DNA from: Streptomyces blattellae
GTDB taxonomy: Bacteria > Actinomycetota > Actinomycetes > Streptomycetales > Streptomycetaceae
Reading direction: 5' to 3'
Assembly (NCBI RefSeq): GCF_009709555.1
Contig: NZ_WJBG01000197.1
Location: 99,946-163,945, forward strand
Length of the DNA stretch: 64,000 bases
Part shown: positions 56,068 through 64,000 of the stretch, one piece after another
How positions within the stretch are numbered: the first letter of the stretch is position 1
Layout: every line of letters starts with the position of its first letter
Program-made: the position numbers and the translations under genes
Notes under the pieces: generated by a model
Databases searched by the model: none
Seen by the model: the letters and a program-made list of their open reading frames with translations, nothing else
What the model was told of the DNA's origin: nothing

Positions 56068-56184
56068 GGGTTCATGATGCAAGCCGCCACTGACAATCGG
56101 GCCAGGCTGTGGACAACCGCAGGGTTGTGGAAAACAGGCGGTCGGCCGCGGTCCGGATGGCAGCCGGCAACTGCCGCCTGTGCT

Positions 56185-56580
56185 CTACCAACGCGACGAG
56201 AACGGCTGGTCCGTCGGCACGATCTCGCGGCCCAGCGGGAGCAGCGACACCGGGATGAGCTTGAAGTTGGCGATGCCGAACGGGATGCCGATGATCGTGA
56301 TGCACAGGGCGAGGCCGGTGACGATGTGGGCCAGGGCGAGCCACCAGCCCGCGAGGACCAGCCACAGGACGTTGCCGACGCAAGAGGGGGCACCGGCGTC
56401 GCGACGCTCGACCGTGGTGTACCCGAAGGGCCACAGGGCGTAGACACCGATACGGAACGCGGCGATGCCGAACGGGATGCCGATGATCGTGATGCACAGC
56501 AGCACGCCAGCGAGCAGGTAGCCGAGGAACAGCCAGAGACCGCTCAGGACGAGCCAGATGACGTTGAGGATTGTCTTCAC
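56185..56580 (-). CDS. YccF domain membrane protein, two internal copies
   Basis: The 131-residue protein has two YccF domains: MKTILNVIWLVLSGLWLFLG with LCITIIGIPFGIAAFRIG, and VGNVLWLVLAGWWLALAHIV with LCITIIGIPFGIANFKLI. The DNA for LCITIIGIPFGIA is identical over 39 bp in both copies (56269-56307, 56461-56499). It starts at GTG 56580, overlapping the htpX stop by 4 nt (GTGA), so the two are co-translated. Function unknown. Confidence 0.92.
   Translation of the reverse strand: MKTILNVIWLVLSGLWLFLGYLLAGVLLCITIIGIPFGIAAFRIGVYALWPFGYTTVERRDAGAPSCVGNVLWLVLAGWWLALAHIVTGLALCITIIGIPFGIANFKLIPVSLLPLGREIVPTDQPFSSRW
56269..56499. repeat. 39-bp perfect direct repeat within the YccF gene
   Basis: Positions 56269-56307 and 56461-56499 are identical, 192 bp apart, encoding the same segment of both YccF domains. 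It is an in-frame internal duplication. Confidence 0.9.
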
Positions 56581-57440
56581 TGCGATCGACCTGCCATCTT
56601 TTCGAGCCGGGCGATGCGTTCCGCCATCGGCGGATGTGTCGAGAACATCTTGGAGAATCCCTGACCGGGGCGGAAGGGGTTCGCGATCATCATATGGCTC
56701 GCCGTCTCGATCCTGGGCTCGGGCGGAAGCGGGAGCTGCTTGGTGCCCGTCTCAAGCTTGCGCAGGGCGCTGGCGAGGGCCAGGGGATCGCCGGCGAGCT
56801 GAGCGCCGGACGCATCCGCCTCGTACTCCCTGGAGCGGCTGATGGCCAGTTGGATGAGGGTGGCGGCGAGTGGCCCCAGGATCATGATCAGCAGCATGCC
56901 GAGGATGCCGGGGCCGTCGTCATCGTCGGAGCGGCCGATCGGGATGAGCCAGGCGAAGTTGACCAGAAACATGATCACCGAGGCGAGTGCGCCGGCGACC
57001 GACGAGATCAGGATGTCGCGGTTGTAGACATGGCTCAGTTCGTGGCCGATGACGCCGCGCAGTTCGCGCTCGTCGAGGATGCGCAGGATGCCTTCGGTGC
57101 AGCACACTGCCGCGTTGCGCGGGTTGCGGCCGGTCGCGAAGGCGTTGGGCGCCTCCGTCGGGGAGATGTACAGCCGGGGCATGGGCTGGCGGGCCCGGGT
57201 GGAGAGGTCGCGGACCATGCGGTACAGGGCGGGGGCTTCGAACTCGCTCACCGGGCGGGCGCGCATCGCGCGTAGCGCGAGCTTGTCGCTGTTCCAGTAC
57301 GCGTACGCGTTGGTTCCCAGAGCGATCAGGACAGCGACGACGAGCCCCATACGGCCGAAGAAGCTGCCGATGACGATGATGATTGCCGACAGTCCCCCGA
57401 GGAGTACTGCGGTTCTGAGCCCGTTGTGCCGGCGGTGCAC
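56577..57440 (-). CDS. htpX: Membrane zinc metalloprotease HtpX
   Basis: HtpX degrades misfolded membrane proteins. The 287-residue protein has two N-terminal helices (TAVLLGGLSAIIIVIGSFFG, VVAVLIALGTNAYAYW), the zinc motif HELSH at residues 133-137 (GVIGHELSHVYNRDILISS), a further helix and SREYEADASGA with the third ligand Glu. The start is GTG 57440 with GGAGGGCGTACC upstream. It is translationally coupled to the YccF gene. Confidence 0.96.
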   Translation of the reverse strand: MHRRHNGLRTAVLLGGLSAIIIVIGSFFGRMGLVVAVLIALGTNAYAYWNSDKLALRAMRARPVSEFEAPALYRMVRDLSTRARQPMPRLYISPTEAPNAFATGRNPRNAAVCCTEGILRILDERELRGVIGHELSHVYNRDILISSVAGALASVIMFLVNFAWLIPIGRSDDDDGPGILGMLLIMILGPLAATLIQLAISRSREYEADASGAQLAGDPLALASALRKLETGTKQLPLPPEPRIETASHMMIANPFRPGQGFSKMFSTHPPMAERIARLEKMAGRSQ

Positions 57441-57634
57441 GGTACGCCCTCCAAGTGGTGCGGCAGGGGAACCCTTTGCTTGTCGATATCCGATGCCACT
57501 GGTGCCGTGGTGTCACGTCCAGTGGACCCTCCCGTACTGGTCAACGCCAGGCGAGGGTGACTAGTTCCCTTGTGCGTGCGGCGGCGGGCGTGGGCCGTCC
57601 GGGTGAGGTGCCCTGCGCTGTGAGTTCCCTGCGC

Positions 57635-59158
57635 TCAGAAGAGGCCGGTGTCACTGAAGCGCAGGACCAGCTGGGGCGCCCCGGAGAGGGCGATGCCGAG
57701 TACCGCGGTGATGGTGATCGCTGCGGTGACGGGGGCCGGCACCCGGTGCTCGACGGCCTCACCCTCTGGAGCGCGGAAGAGCAGGGTCGTCCACTGGAGG
57801 TAGTAGAACAGCGCGATCACGACGTTGACGGCCATCACCACGGCGAGCCAGCCGAGGCCCGCGTCGACGGCCGCGGAGAAGACGGTGACCTTGGCGAAGA
57901 GGCCGATGATGCCCGGGGGCAGTCCGGCGAGGCAGAGCAGGAAGAAGGCCAGAAGGAGGGCGGAGAGGGGGTTCTTCGCGTACAGGCCGCGGTAGTCGGT
58001 GATGCGGTTGAGGGATCTTGTACGGCCCACCAGTGCGGCCACCGCGAAGGCTCCGAGGTTCACGGCGGCGTACATGAGGGCGTAGGCGACGGTGGAGCCG
58101 ATGGATTTCTCGGCGTCGTCGGAGTACGCGGCGGCGGCGATCGGCACCAGCAGATAGCCGGCCTGGCCGACGGACGACCAGGCGAGCAGTCGTACGGCGC
58201 TGTACGCGCGCGTGCCTTGCTGGCGCAGGGCGCCGACGTTGCCGACGGTCATGGTCAGGGCGGCCAGTGCGGCGAGGGCCGGACCCCAGACATCGGCGTA
58301 CGACGGCAGTGCGATGACCGTGACGAGGATCAGGCCCGAGAAGCCCACGGCCTTGCCGACGACCGACAGATAGGCGGCGACCGGCAGGGGCGCTCCGATG
58401 TAGGTGTCGGGCACCCAGAAGTGGAAGGGCACGGCGGCGGTCTTGAAGGCGAAGCCGACGAGGGTGAGGACGACGCCGGTCTGGGCGAGGGTGTGGAACT
58501 GTCCGTCGACGTCCTGGATGCGGTCGGCGATCTGAGTGAGGTAGAGGGTGCCGGTTGAGGCGTACACGAAGCTGATGCCCATGAGGCTGACCGCGGTCGC
58601 GGTCACCGAGGACAGGAAGAACTTCAGGGCCGCCTCGGAGGACTTCCGGTCGCCGTGGCGGAGGCCGACGAGGGCGAAGGCGGGCAGCGAGGCGACTTCC
58701 AGGGCGACGATGAGGGTGGCCAGGTCGCGGGAGGCGGGAAGCAGGGCGGCACCGGCGGCGGAGGAGAGAAGCAGGAACCAGAACTCCCCTTCGGGGAGTC
58801 CCTTGTTGGCGTCTTTCAGGGCGGTCACCGACAGCAGGGCGGCCAGGAGGGCGCCGCCGAGGACCAGGAACTGGATGACGAGGGTGAAGCGGTCGGCCGT
58901 ATAGCTGCAGACGTCCGGGGCACCGGTCAGGCAGAAGGTGCTGCGGTCGCCGTCCAGGAGGGGCAGCAGCAGGGCGGTCGAGGCGGCGAGGCCCGCGACC
59001 GACGCCCACCCGAGCAGTGCCTTGCGGGAATCGGCCAGGAACAAGTCGGCTACGAGGACGACGAGTCCGACGACTGCCGCGATGGTGGGCGGCGCGATGG
59101 CGAGCCAGTCGACGGACTGGACGAGGGACTCGGCCGACGACTGGGCCGGGGAGCTCAT
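57635..59158 (-). CDS. nuoN: NADH-quinone oxidoreductase subunit N
   Basis: NuoN is an antiporter-like proton-pumping subunit of the complex I membrane arm. The 507-residue protein starts at ATG 59158, which overlaps the nuoM stop (ATGA). About 14 helices are seen; the conserved transmembrane segments GFAFKTAAVPFHFWVPDTYI and YAKNPLSALLLAFFLLCLAG are intact. It is the last gene of the cluster. Confidence 0.97.
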   Translation of the reverse strand: MSSPAQSSAESLVQSVDWLAIAPPTIAAVVGLVVLVADLFLADSRKALLGWASVAGLAASTALLLPLLDGDRSTFCLTGAPDVCSYTADRFTLVIQFLVLGGALLAALLSVTALKDANKGLPEGEFWFLLLSSAAGAALLPASRDLATLIVALEVASLPAFALVGLRHGDRKSSEAALKFFLSSVTATAVSLMGISFVYASTGTLYLTQIADRIQDVDGQFHTLAQTGVVLTLVGFAFKTAAVPFHFWVPDTYIGAPLPVAAYLSVVGKAVGFSGLILVTVIALPSYADVWGPALAALAALTMTVGNVGALRQQGTRAYSAVRLLAWSSVGQAGYLLVPIAAAAYSDDAEKSIGSTVAYALMYAAVNLGAFAVAALVGRTRSLNRITDYRGLYAKNPLSALLLAFFLLCLAGLPPGIIGLFAKVTVFSAAVDAGLGWLAVVMAVNVVIALFYYLQWTTLLFRAPEGEAVEHRVPAPVTAAITITAVLGIALSGAPQLVLRFSDTGLF

Positions 59159-60783
59159 CGGGTGCCTCCTGCGAGGAGCTGCTGCACGGCCGGGTCGGTG
59201 AGGCCGAGGAGGGCCTTCGGCCACAGCCCGGCGACGACGGTGAGGGCGACGAGCGGGGTCCAGGCCGCGAACTCATAGCTCTGGACGTCGGCGAGCTTCG
59301 GCGCCGCCTGCGGGACCGCGCCCATGCAGACGCGGCGGACCACGACGAGCAGGTAGGCGGCCGTCAGCAGGGTGCCGAACGCGGCGATCGACATGAAGGT
59401 GAGGAAGGCGGGGCGGCTGAGGTCGTCGGCGGGGTCGAACGCGCCGAACAGCGCGAGCATCTCGCCCCAGAATCCGGCGAGGCCCGGCAGCCCGAGCGAG
59501 GCGACCGCGCCGAAGGCGAGCAGGCCGCCGAGGCGGGGCGTCTTGGCGTAGAGGGCGGCGCCGGTCTTCTCGGCGAGGGTGTCGAGGTCGGTCGTGCCCG
59601 TGCGGTCCTTCAGCGCGCCGACCAGGAAGAAGAGGAGGCCGGTGATCAGGCCGTGGGCGATGTTGGCGAACAGGGCGCCGTTCACGCCGGTCGGGGTCAT
59701 CGTGGCGATGCCGAGCAGGACGAAGCCCATGTGGCCGACGGAGGAGTAGGCGATGAGGCGTTTCAGATCGCCCTTCGCGCCCTGCTTGGCGAGGGCGAGG
59801 CAGGCCAGGGATCCGTAGATGATCCCGACGACGGCGAACGCGGCGAGGTACGGCGCGAACGTGCGGAAGCCGTCAGGGGTGATCGGCAGAAGAATTCGAA
59901 CGAACCCGTACGTACCCATCTTCAGTAGGACGCCTGCCAGCAGGACCGAGCCGACGGTCGGGGCGGCGGTGTGGGCGTCCGGCAGCCAGCTGTGCAGCGG
60001 CCACATCGGTGTCTTGACCGCGAGCCCGATCCCGATCGACAAAACGGCGATGACCTGCACGGATGTGGTCAGCGACCGGCCGTTGTCAGTGGCGAGTGCC
60101 ATCATGTCGAATGTGCCCGCTTCGATTCCGATCAGGAGCAGGCCGAGCAGCATGACCACGGATCCGAGCAGCGTGTACAGGATGAACCGCCAGGCCGCCT
60201 GGGTCCGGCCCTCTCCGCCCCAGCGGGCGATGAGGAAGTACATCGGGATGAGCACCATCTCGAACGCGAGGAAGAACAGCAGCAGATCGAGGACGGCGAA
60301 GGTCGCGAGGGTGCCGGACTCAAGGACGAGCAGCAGTGCGACGAACGCCTTCGGGGTCGGCCCGGAAGGCATCTTGAAGTAGGAGTAGAGCGCGCAGAGG
60401 AAGGTCAGTAGCGCGGTCAGAACCAGAAGGGGGAGGGAAATGCCGTCGATGCCGAGGTGGATCCGTACGTCGAGTGCGGGGATCCAGCTGATGTCGGTCG
60501 TCGCCTGCATCTTCGACGGCTGGTCGTGGTCGAAGCCGAGCGCGAGGACGATCGCGGCGATGAGGACGGCGCCGGTCACGGTGACACCGTGCCGCAGCAC
60601 GGCCTGCTCGGGTGACTTCCCCTTCAGCCCGGTGACGAGAAGGGGCGCCGCGAAGCGGCTCGTTGAGGGGTGGTGGTCGGGTGACGGGCGGGCGGGCAGG
60701 AGAGCGGCGGCCGCGCCGAGGAGCGGGCCGACGACGACGAATGCCAGAAGGAACTGCATCACGGACTCGTTGATATCGATCAC
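59155..60783 (-). CDS. nuoM: NADH-quinone oxidoreductase subunit M
   Basis: NuoM is a second antiporter-like subunit. The 542-residue protein has 14 helices; conserved charged residues lie in LLLFFLAFEMVLIPMYFLIA and VKTPMWPLHSWLPDAHTAAP. GTG 60783 is 6 bp after the nuoL stop; ATG 60759 (MQFLLAFVVVG) is an alternative start. It overlaps nuoN by 4 nt. Confidence 0.97.
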   Translation of the reverse strand: MIDINESVMQFLLAFVVVGPLLGAAAALLPARPSPDHHPSTSRFAAPLLVTGLKGKSPEQAVLRHGVTVTGAVLIAAIVLALGFDHDQPSKMQATTDISWIPALDVRIHLGIDGISLPLLVLTALLTFLCALYSYFKMPSGPTPKAFVALLLVLESGTLATFAVLDLLLFFLAFEMVLIPMYFLIARWGGEGRTQAAWRFILYTLLGSVVMLLGLLLIGIEAGTFDMMALATDNGRSLTTSVQVIAVLSIGIGLAVKTPMWPLHSWLPDAHTAAPTVGSVLLAGVLLKMGTYGFVRILLPITPDGFRTFAPYLAAFAVVGIIYGSLACLALAKQGAKGDLKRLIAYSSVGHMGFVLLGIATMTPTGVNGALFANIAHGLITGLLFFLVGALKDRTGTTDLDTLAEKTGAALYAKTPRLGGLLAFGAVASLGLPGLAGFWGEMLALFGAFDPADDLSRPAFLTFMSIAAFGTLLTAAYLLVVVRRVCMGAVPQAAPKLADVQSYEFAAWTPLVALTVVAGLWPKALLGLTDPAVQQLLAGGTR

Positions 60784-60789
60784 GCCTGC

Positions 60790-62784
60790 TCACGCTCCCG
60801 TGGCGACGAGGACGGCGGCGACCGCGAGGACGACGGTGCCGGCGAGCAGCGCGCTCACATAGGTCTGCACATTGCCGGTCTGGGCCCGTCGCACGGCGGC
60901 ACCGAGCCAGCGGGGCAGGATGCCGGCACCGCGTACGTAGGTCTCGACGACCTCACGGTCCAGGAACCGGACAAGGGTGGCTCCGGCTCGGACCGGGCGG
61001 ACGAAGAGTGCCGAGTACACGGCGTCGAGGTGGAAGCCGACGGCCGCGTGGCGGTGGAGCGGCCCGAGCAGGAGGCGGCCGGGGTCGGCGGGGTCGGGCG
61101 CGTAGGCCACGTCTCCGTAGGCGGGCTCGTGGCTTGCGATGGCCTCGGCCTCGACCAGTCCTGCGTCGCCTTCGGGGTGGGCCGCGACCGCGCCGAGCGG
61201 GGCGCGCGCCGCCAGTGCGGTGGTGCGCTGCCAGGCTCCGTAGGTGGCAAGTCCGCCGACGACGGCGAGGCCCGTGCCGAGGATGGACGTGGTGAGGGTC
61301 GGCGTCAGGTCGTCGCCGCCGAACCAGCCGGGCAGCGACTGGTACGCCAGCCCGCCGATGGCGAGTGACGGGGCGGCGAGCACCCACAGCACCACGGTCA
61401 TGGTGAGCGGCTGCCTGCCGTGGTCCGGGGCCTCGGCGCCCCGGCCGCGGAAGGCGAGCAGCCACAGGCGCGTCGCGTACGCGGCGGTGAGCAGGGCCGT
61501 CAGCAGGCCGGCGACGAGGATGATCCAGCCCGCGGCGGCGGGGACGCCCTCGGCGTGGCCGGTCGTGATGTGCTCCGCGGCGCCGAGGACGGACTCCTTG
61601 GAGAAGAAGCCGCTGAAGGGCGGGATCGCGGCGAGCGCGAGGAGGGCCACGGTCATCGTCCAGTAGGCGTCCGGGACGCGGTCGCGCAGGTCTCGCATAC
61701 GGGACATGGCGGCGAGCGAGTTGGTACCGGCGGCGTGGATGATCACGCCGGCCGCGAGGAACAGCAGCGCCTTGAAGGCGCCGTGCGTGAGGAGGTGGAA
61801 GACGGCGGCTCCGCGGTCGCCGACGGCGAGGGCGCCGGTCATGTAGCCGAGCTGACCGATCGTCGAGTAGGCGAAAACGCGCTTGATGTCGTCCTGGGCG
61901 AGCGCGGCGAGCGCCGAGCCGGCCATCGTGACGGCGGCCATGACGGCGAGGACGACCATCGCGGCCTGCGAGGCCTCGAAGACAGGGAGGAGACGGGCGA
62001 TGAAGTAGACACCGGCGGCGACCATCGTCGCGGCGTGGATCAGCGCGGAGACGGGTGTCGGGCCGGCCATCGCGTCAGGGAGCCAGGTGTGCAGTGGGAA
62101 CTGCGCCGACTTGCCCGCGACGCCGGCGAGGAGCAGCAGGGCGATCAGGGTCGGATGGTCGAGCGCGCCGGTCGACACGGCACCGAGGACCTTGGTGATC
62201 CGGAACGACCCGGCGTCGGTGGCCAGAGCGAACAGGCCGATCAGGAAGGGGACGTCACCGAGCTTGGTCACCAGGAAGGCCTTGAGGGAGGCGGCGCGGG
62301 CCTCCGGGGTCTCCCAGTAGTGGCCGACCAGGAAGTACGAGCAGATGCCCATGATCTCCCAGCCGACCAGCAACACCATCAGGTCGCCGGAGTAGACGAC
62401 GAGGAGCATCGCGGAGGTGAAGAGGGAGACGAGGGCGGCGTACGAGGGGTAGCGCGGGTCGTCGCGCAGGTAACCCGTCGAGTAGATCTGCACGCAGGAG
62501 GCGACAAAGGCGACCAGCACGGCGACGAGGGCGGCGAAGCCGTCGATGTGCAGGGCGAGTTCGATCGGGATCGAGCCCGTGGGGGTGAGTTCGGTGGCCG
62601 CGTTCACGGCCTCGTCACCGCCCTGGCGCACGGCGACCAGCACAGCCAGGACGAGGGAGGTGAGGGCCGGCAGGACGGCGAGCGGGCGGACGAAGCCGGG
62701 GGCGGTGCGGCCGAGGAGCAGGCCGGCGGCCGCGCCCAGGAAGGGAAGGAGAGGGACGAGGACGGCGAGGGTGGTCGTGGTCAC
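60790..62784 (-). CDS. nuoL: NADH-quinone oxidoreductase subunit L
   Basis: NuoL is the distal antiporter-like subunit with the long lateral helix. The 664-residue protein has about 16 helices, with LMVLLVGWEIMGICSYFLVG and AGKSAQFPLHTWLPDAMAGP typical of the pumping domain, and FSKESVLG. The C-terminal part from about residue 560 is soluble-like then hydrophobic. GTG 62784 overlaps the nuoK stop by 4 nt. Confidence 0.97.
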   Translation of the reverse strand: MTTTTLAVLVPLLPFLGAAAGLLLGRTAPGFVRPLAVLPALTSLVLAVLVAVRQGGDEAVNAATELTPTGSIPIELALHIDGFAALVAVLVAFVASCVQIYSTGYLRDDPRYPSYAALVSLFTSAMLLVVYSGDLMVLLVGWEIMGICSYFLVGHYWETPEARAASLKAFLVTKLGDVPFLIGLFALATDAGSFRITKVLGAVSTGALDHPTLIALLLLAGVAGKSAQFPLHTWLPDAMAGPTPVSALIHAATMVAAGVYFIARLLPVFEASQAAMVVLAVMAAVTMAGSALAALAQDDIKRVFAYSTIGQLGYMTGALAVGDRGAAVFHLLTHGAFKALLFLAAGVIIHAAGTNSLAAMSRMRDLRDRVPDAYWTMTVALLALAAIPPFSGFFSKESVLGAAEHITTGHAEGVPAAAGWIILVAGLLTALLTAAYATRLWLLAFRGRGAEAPDHGRQPLTMTVVLWVLAAPSLAIGGLAYQSLPGWFGGDDLTPTLTTSILGTGLAVVGGLATYGAWQRTTALAARAPLGAVAAHPEGDAGLVEAEAIASHEPAYGDVAYAPDPADPGRLLLGPLHRHAAVGFHLDAVYSALFVRPVRAGATLVRFLDREVVETYVRGAGILPRWLGAAVRRAQTGNVQTYVSALLAGTVVLAVAAVLVATGA

Positions 62785-63170
62785 GCGGTGGCCTCAGCCT
62801 TCTCGGCCGCGCCAGCTGCCGGGCCACCGGTCTCGGGGCCCTCGGGCTCGTGGCCCTCGGCGGTGTCGCGGAGCTTGTCGATGTCCGCGGTGCCGCGGTT
62901 GCGGTGGACGGCGAGGACGATCGCCAGGCCGATGCCGATCTCGGCGGCGGCGATGGCGATGGTGAACAGGGTCAGCGCCTGGCCGGAGTGCAGGGTCTCC
63001 TCGGCGGTCCTGCTGAGCCAGACGTCGAAGGCGACGAGATTGAGGTTGACGGCGTTGAGCATCAGCTCGACGGACATCAGGACCAGGATCGCGTTGCGGC
63101 GGGCGAGGACGCCGTACAGGCCGGTGCAGAAGAGGAGAGCGGAGAGTACGGCGGGGTAGGCGAGGTGCAT
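62781..63170 (-). CDS. nuoK: NADH-quinone oxidoreductase subunit K
   Basis: NuoK is a small three-helix subunit with conserved Glu residues for proton transfer. The 129-residue protein starts at ATG 63170 (MHLAYPAVLSALLFCTGLYG), with VLMSVELMLNAVNLNLVAFD and TIAIAAAEIGIGLAIVLAVH. A 30-residue Glu/Ala/Gly tail extends past the usual end. It overlaps the nuoJ stop by one base. Confidence 0.96.
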   Translation of the reverse strand: MHLAYPAVLSALLFCTGLYGVLARRNAILVLMSVELMLNAVNLNLVAFDVWLSRTAEETLHSGQALTLFTIAIAAAEIGIGLAIVLAVHRNRGTADIDKLRDTAEGHEPEGPETGGPAAGAAEKAEATA

Positions 63171-63898
63171 CAGCTGACACCTTCCTTGTCGGAGCCGTCC
63201 GTGTTGCCGGCTCCACTGCCGCCGGCGGCACCGGTGCCGCTGTGGGTCCCCCCGCTTGGGTCGGCTCCCTTGGCGCTCGGGGTCTTCGAGGCGTTCGGGG
63301 TCTTCGCGCCGGTCACCGCGTCCGCCTTGGCCTTGCGGGAGAGGACGATCGCGCCGACCAGGGCGGCGAGGAGGAGGACGGAGAGGGCCTCGAAGGGGAG
63401 GACCCAGTTCTGGAAGAGGCTCGCTCCGGTGGCCTCCGTGGAGCCGGCGGCCGGGCCGTCCAGGTCGATCCAGGTCGTGCGGAAGGCGTCGACCACGACC
63501 CAGACCAGGGCGGCCGCCGCGGCGACGGCGACGGTGAGGGCGGCCCAGCGGTTGCCGGAGTCGGCGTCCGGGGAGCGGCCGATGGGGGCCCTGGTGAGCA
63601 TCAGACCGAACAGAAGGAGGACGACGACGGAGCCGACGTAGATGAGGACCTGGACCCAGGCGATGAACTCGGCGGTGAGCAGGAGGTATTCGACGGCGAG
63701 GCCACCGAGGGTCACCACCAGCCACAGGGCGGCGTGCACCAGTTGCCGGGTGGTGACGGTGACCAGAGCGGCGCCGAAGGTGACCACACCGACGAGGAGG
63801 AAGGCGATCTCGACGCCGGTCGGGGAGAGGAAGCCGTGCGTGTCGGCGGCGACGGTGTTCGTGGTGTGCGCCGACGCGGCAGCTGAGGCGAGGATCAC
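63170..63898 (-). CDS. nuoJ: NADH-quinone oxidoreductase subunit J
   Basis: NuoJ is a five-helix membrane subunit. The 242-residue protein has VEIAFLLVGVVTFGAALVTV, the conserved VEYLLLTAEFIAWVQVLIYV and GSVVVLLLFGLML. After the last helix (LSVLLLAALVGAIVLSRKAK) it carries a tail of about 50 residues rich in Gly, Ser, Thr and Lys, making it longer than E. coli NuoJ (184). GTG 63898 overlaps the preceding gene by 4 nt. Confidence 0.95.
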   Translation of the reverse strand: MILASAAASAHTTNTVAADTHGFLSPTGVEIAFLLVGVVTFGAALVTVTTRQLVHAALWLVVTLGGLAVEYLLLTAEFIAWVQVLIYVGSVVVLLLFGLMLTRAPIGRSPDADSGNRWAALTVAVAAAAALVWVVVDAFRTTWIDLDGPAAGSTEATGASLFQNWVLPFEALSVLLLAALVGAIVLSRKAKADAVTGAKTPNASKTPSAKGADPSGGTHSGTGAAGGSGAGNTDGSDKEGVS

Positions 63899-64000
63899 GA
63901 CTCGCCTCCTTGTGGGTCGGTGGGCTTGGTCTGCGGGTCGGCGGCCCCCGGGTCGGTGGGCTTAGCCTGCGGATCCGATGGCCTGACCTGCGGGTCGGTG
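63895..64000 (-). CDS. nuoI: Probable NuoI C-terminal tail (partial gene at window edge)
   Basis: The frame is open from the window end to TGA at 63897-63895 and encodes 34 residues of a Pro/Asp-rich repeat tail (TDPQVRPSDPQAKP, then TDPGAADPQTKPTDPQGGES). It has no domain to identify it; I call it NuoI only because nuoI directly precedes nuoJ in this family of clusters and the genes overlap by 4 nt. Confidence 0.6.
   Translation of the reverse strand, partial: TDPQVRPSDPQAKPTDPGAADPQTKPTDPQGGES

Overview
The window is about 64 kb of high-GC actinobacterial chromosome, almost certainly Streptomyces. The evidence is GC-saturated third codon positions, frequent GTG starts and one TTG start (rpoB), ribosomal proteins with Streptomyces-type tails (L17, L23, S3, NusG), Streptomyces-type interspersed palindromes around rplQ, and the gene order. 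It is mostly core genome: I see no prophage, insertion sequence, CRISPR array or biosynthetic cluster.

Layout. 1-3246 (+): the tail of an unknown gene, a sugar-1-phosphate nucleotidyltransferase and an acyltransferase-3/SGNH membrane protein, which look like part of a surface-glycan locus. 3252-20831 (-): the S10-spc-alpha ribosomal superoperon read right to left, from rpsJ to rplQ and truA, including secY, adk, map, infA and rpmJ. 21222-22415 (-): a second acyltransferase-3 gene, the only gene between the S10 and str operons. 22669-27028 (-): rpsL-rpsG-fusA-tuf. 27381-27998 (-): a DUF1707 membrane protein. 28161-41415 (-): rpoB-rpoC, rplJ-rplL, a lipoprotein, rplK-rplA, secE-nusG and tRNA-Trp. 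41686-44127 (+): an aminotransferase and an adenosine-deaminase-like enzyme. 44306-49129 (-): murB, a TetR/MFS efflux pair and two MaoC-like dehydratase subunits. 49383-49827 (-): rpmG, tRNA-Met and tRNA-Thr. 50071-57440: a probably inactive amidohydrolase, a NAD(P)-binding protein, a small zinc-ribbon protein, tRNA-Tyr, YajQ, a GlsB-type membrane protein, an APC permease, a SUKH protein, YccF and HtpX. 57635-64000 (-): nuoI (tail only)-J-K-L-M-N, the membrane arm of a NADH:quinone oxidoreductase, running off the window.

How it fits together. The central 38 kb encodes much of the translation and transcription machinery: ribosomal proteins, EF-Tu, EF-G, IF1, the RNA polymerase alpha, beta and beta' subunits, NusG, and the SecY and SecE translocon subunits. 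Good -35/-10 pairs with long leaders precede rpsJ, rpsL, rpoB, rplJ and rplK, and strong hairpins close tuf, rpoC, rplL, rplA, rplO and rplQ. The rpsJ and rpsL leaders carry an almost identical 25-nt hairpin element.

Points that stand out: RpoB has Asn442 at the main rifampicin-resistance serine position while rpsL is wild type; the amidohydrolase lacks three catalytic or metal residues; a matched pair of 18-bp palindromes flanks the TetR/MFS genes; and several short tandem arrays, including a 16-bp array of about seven units, lie in the intergenic DNA right of 42.9 kb. All gene names rest on reading the sequence; no database search was run.
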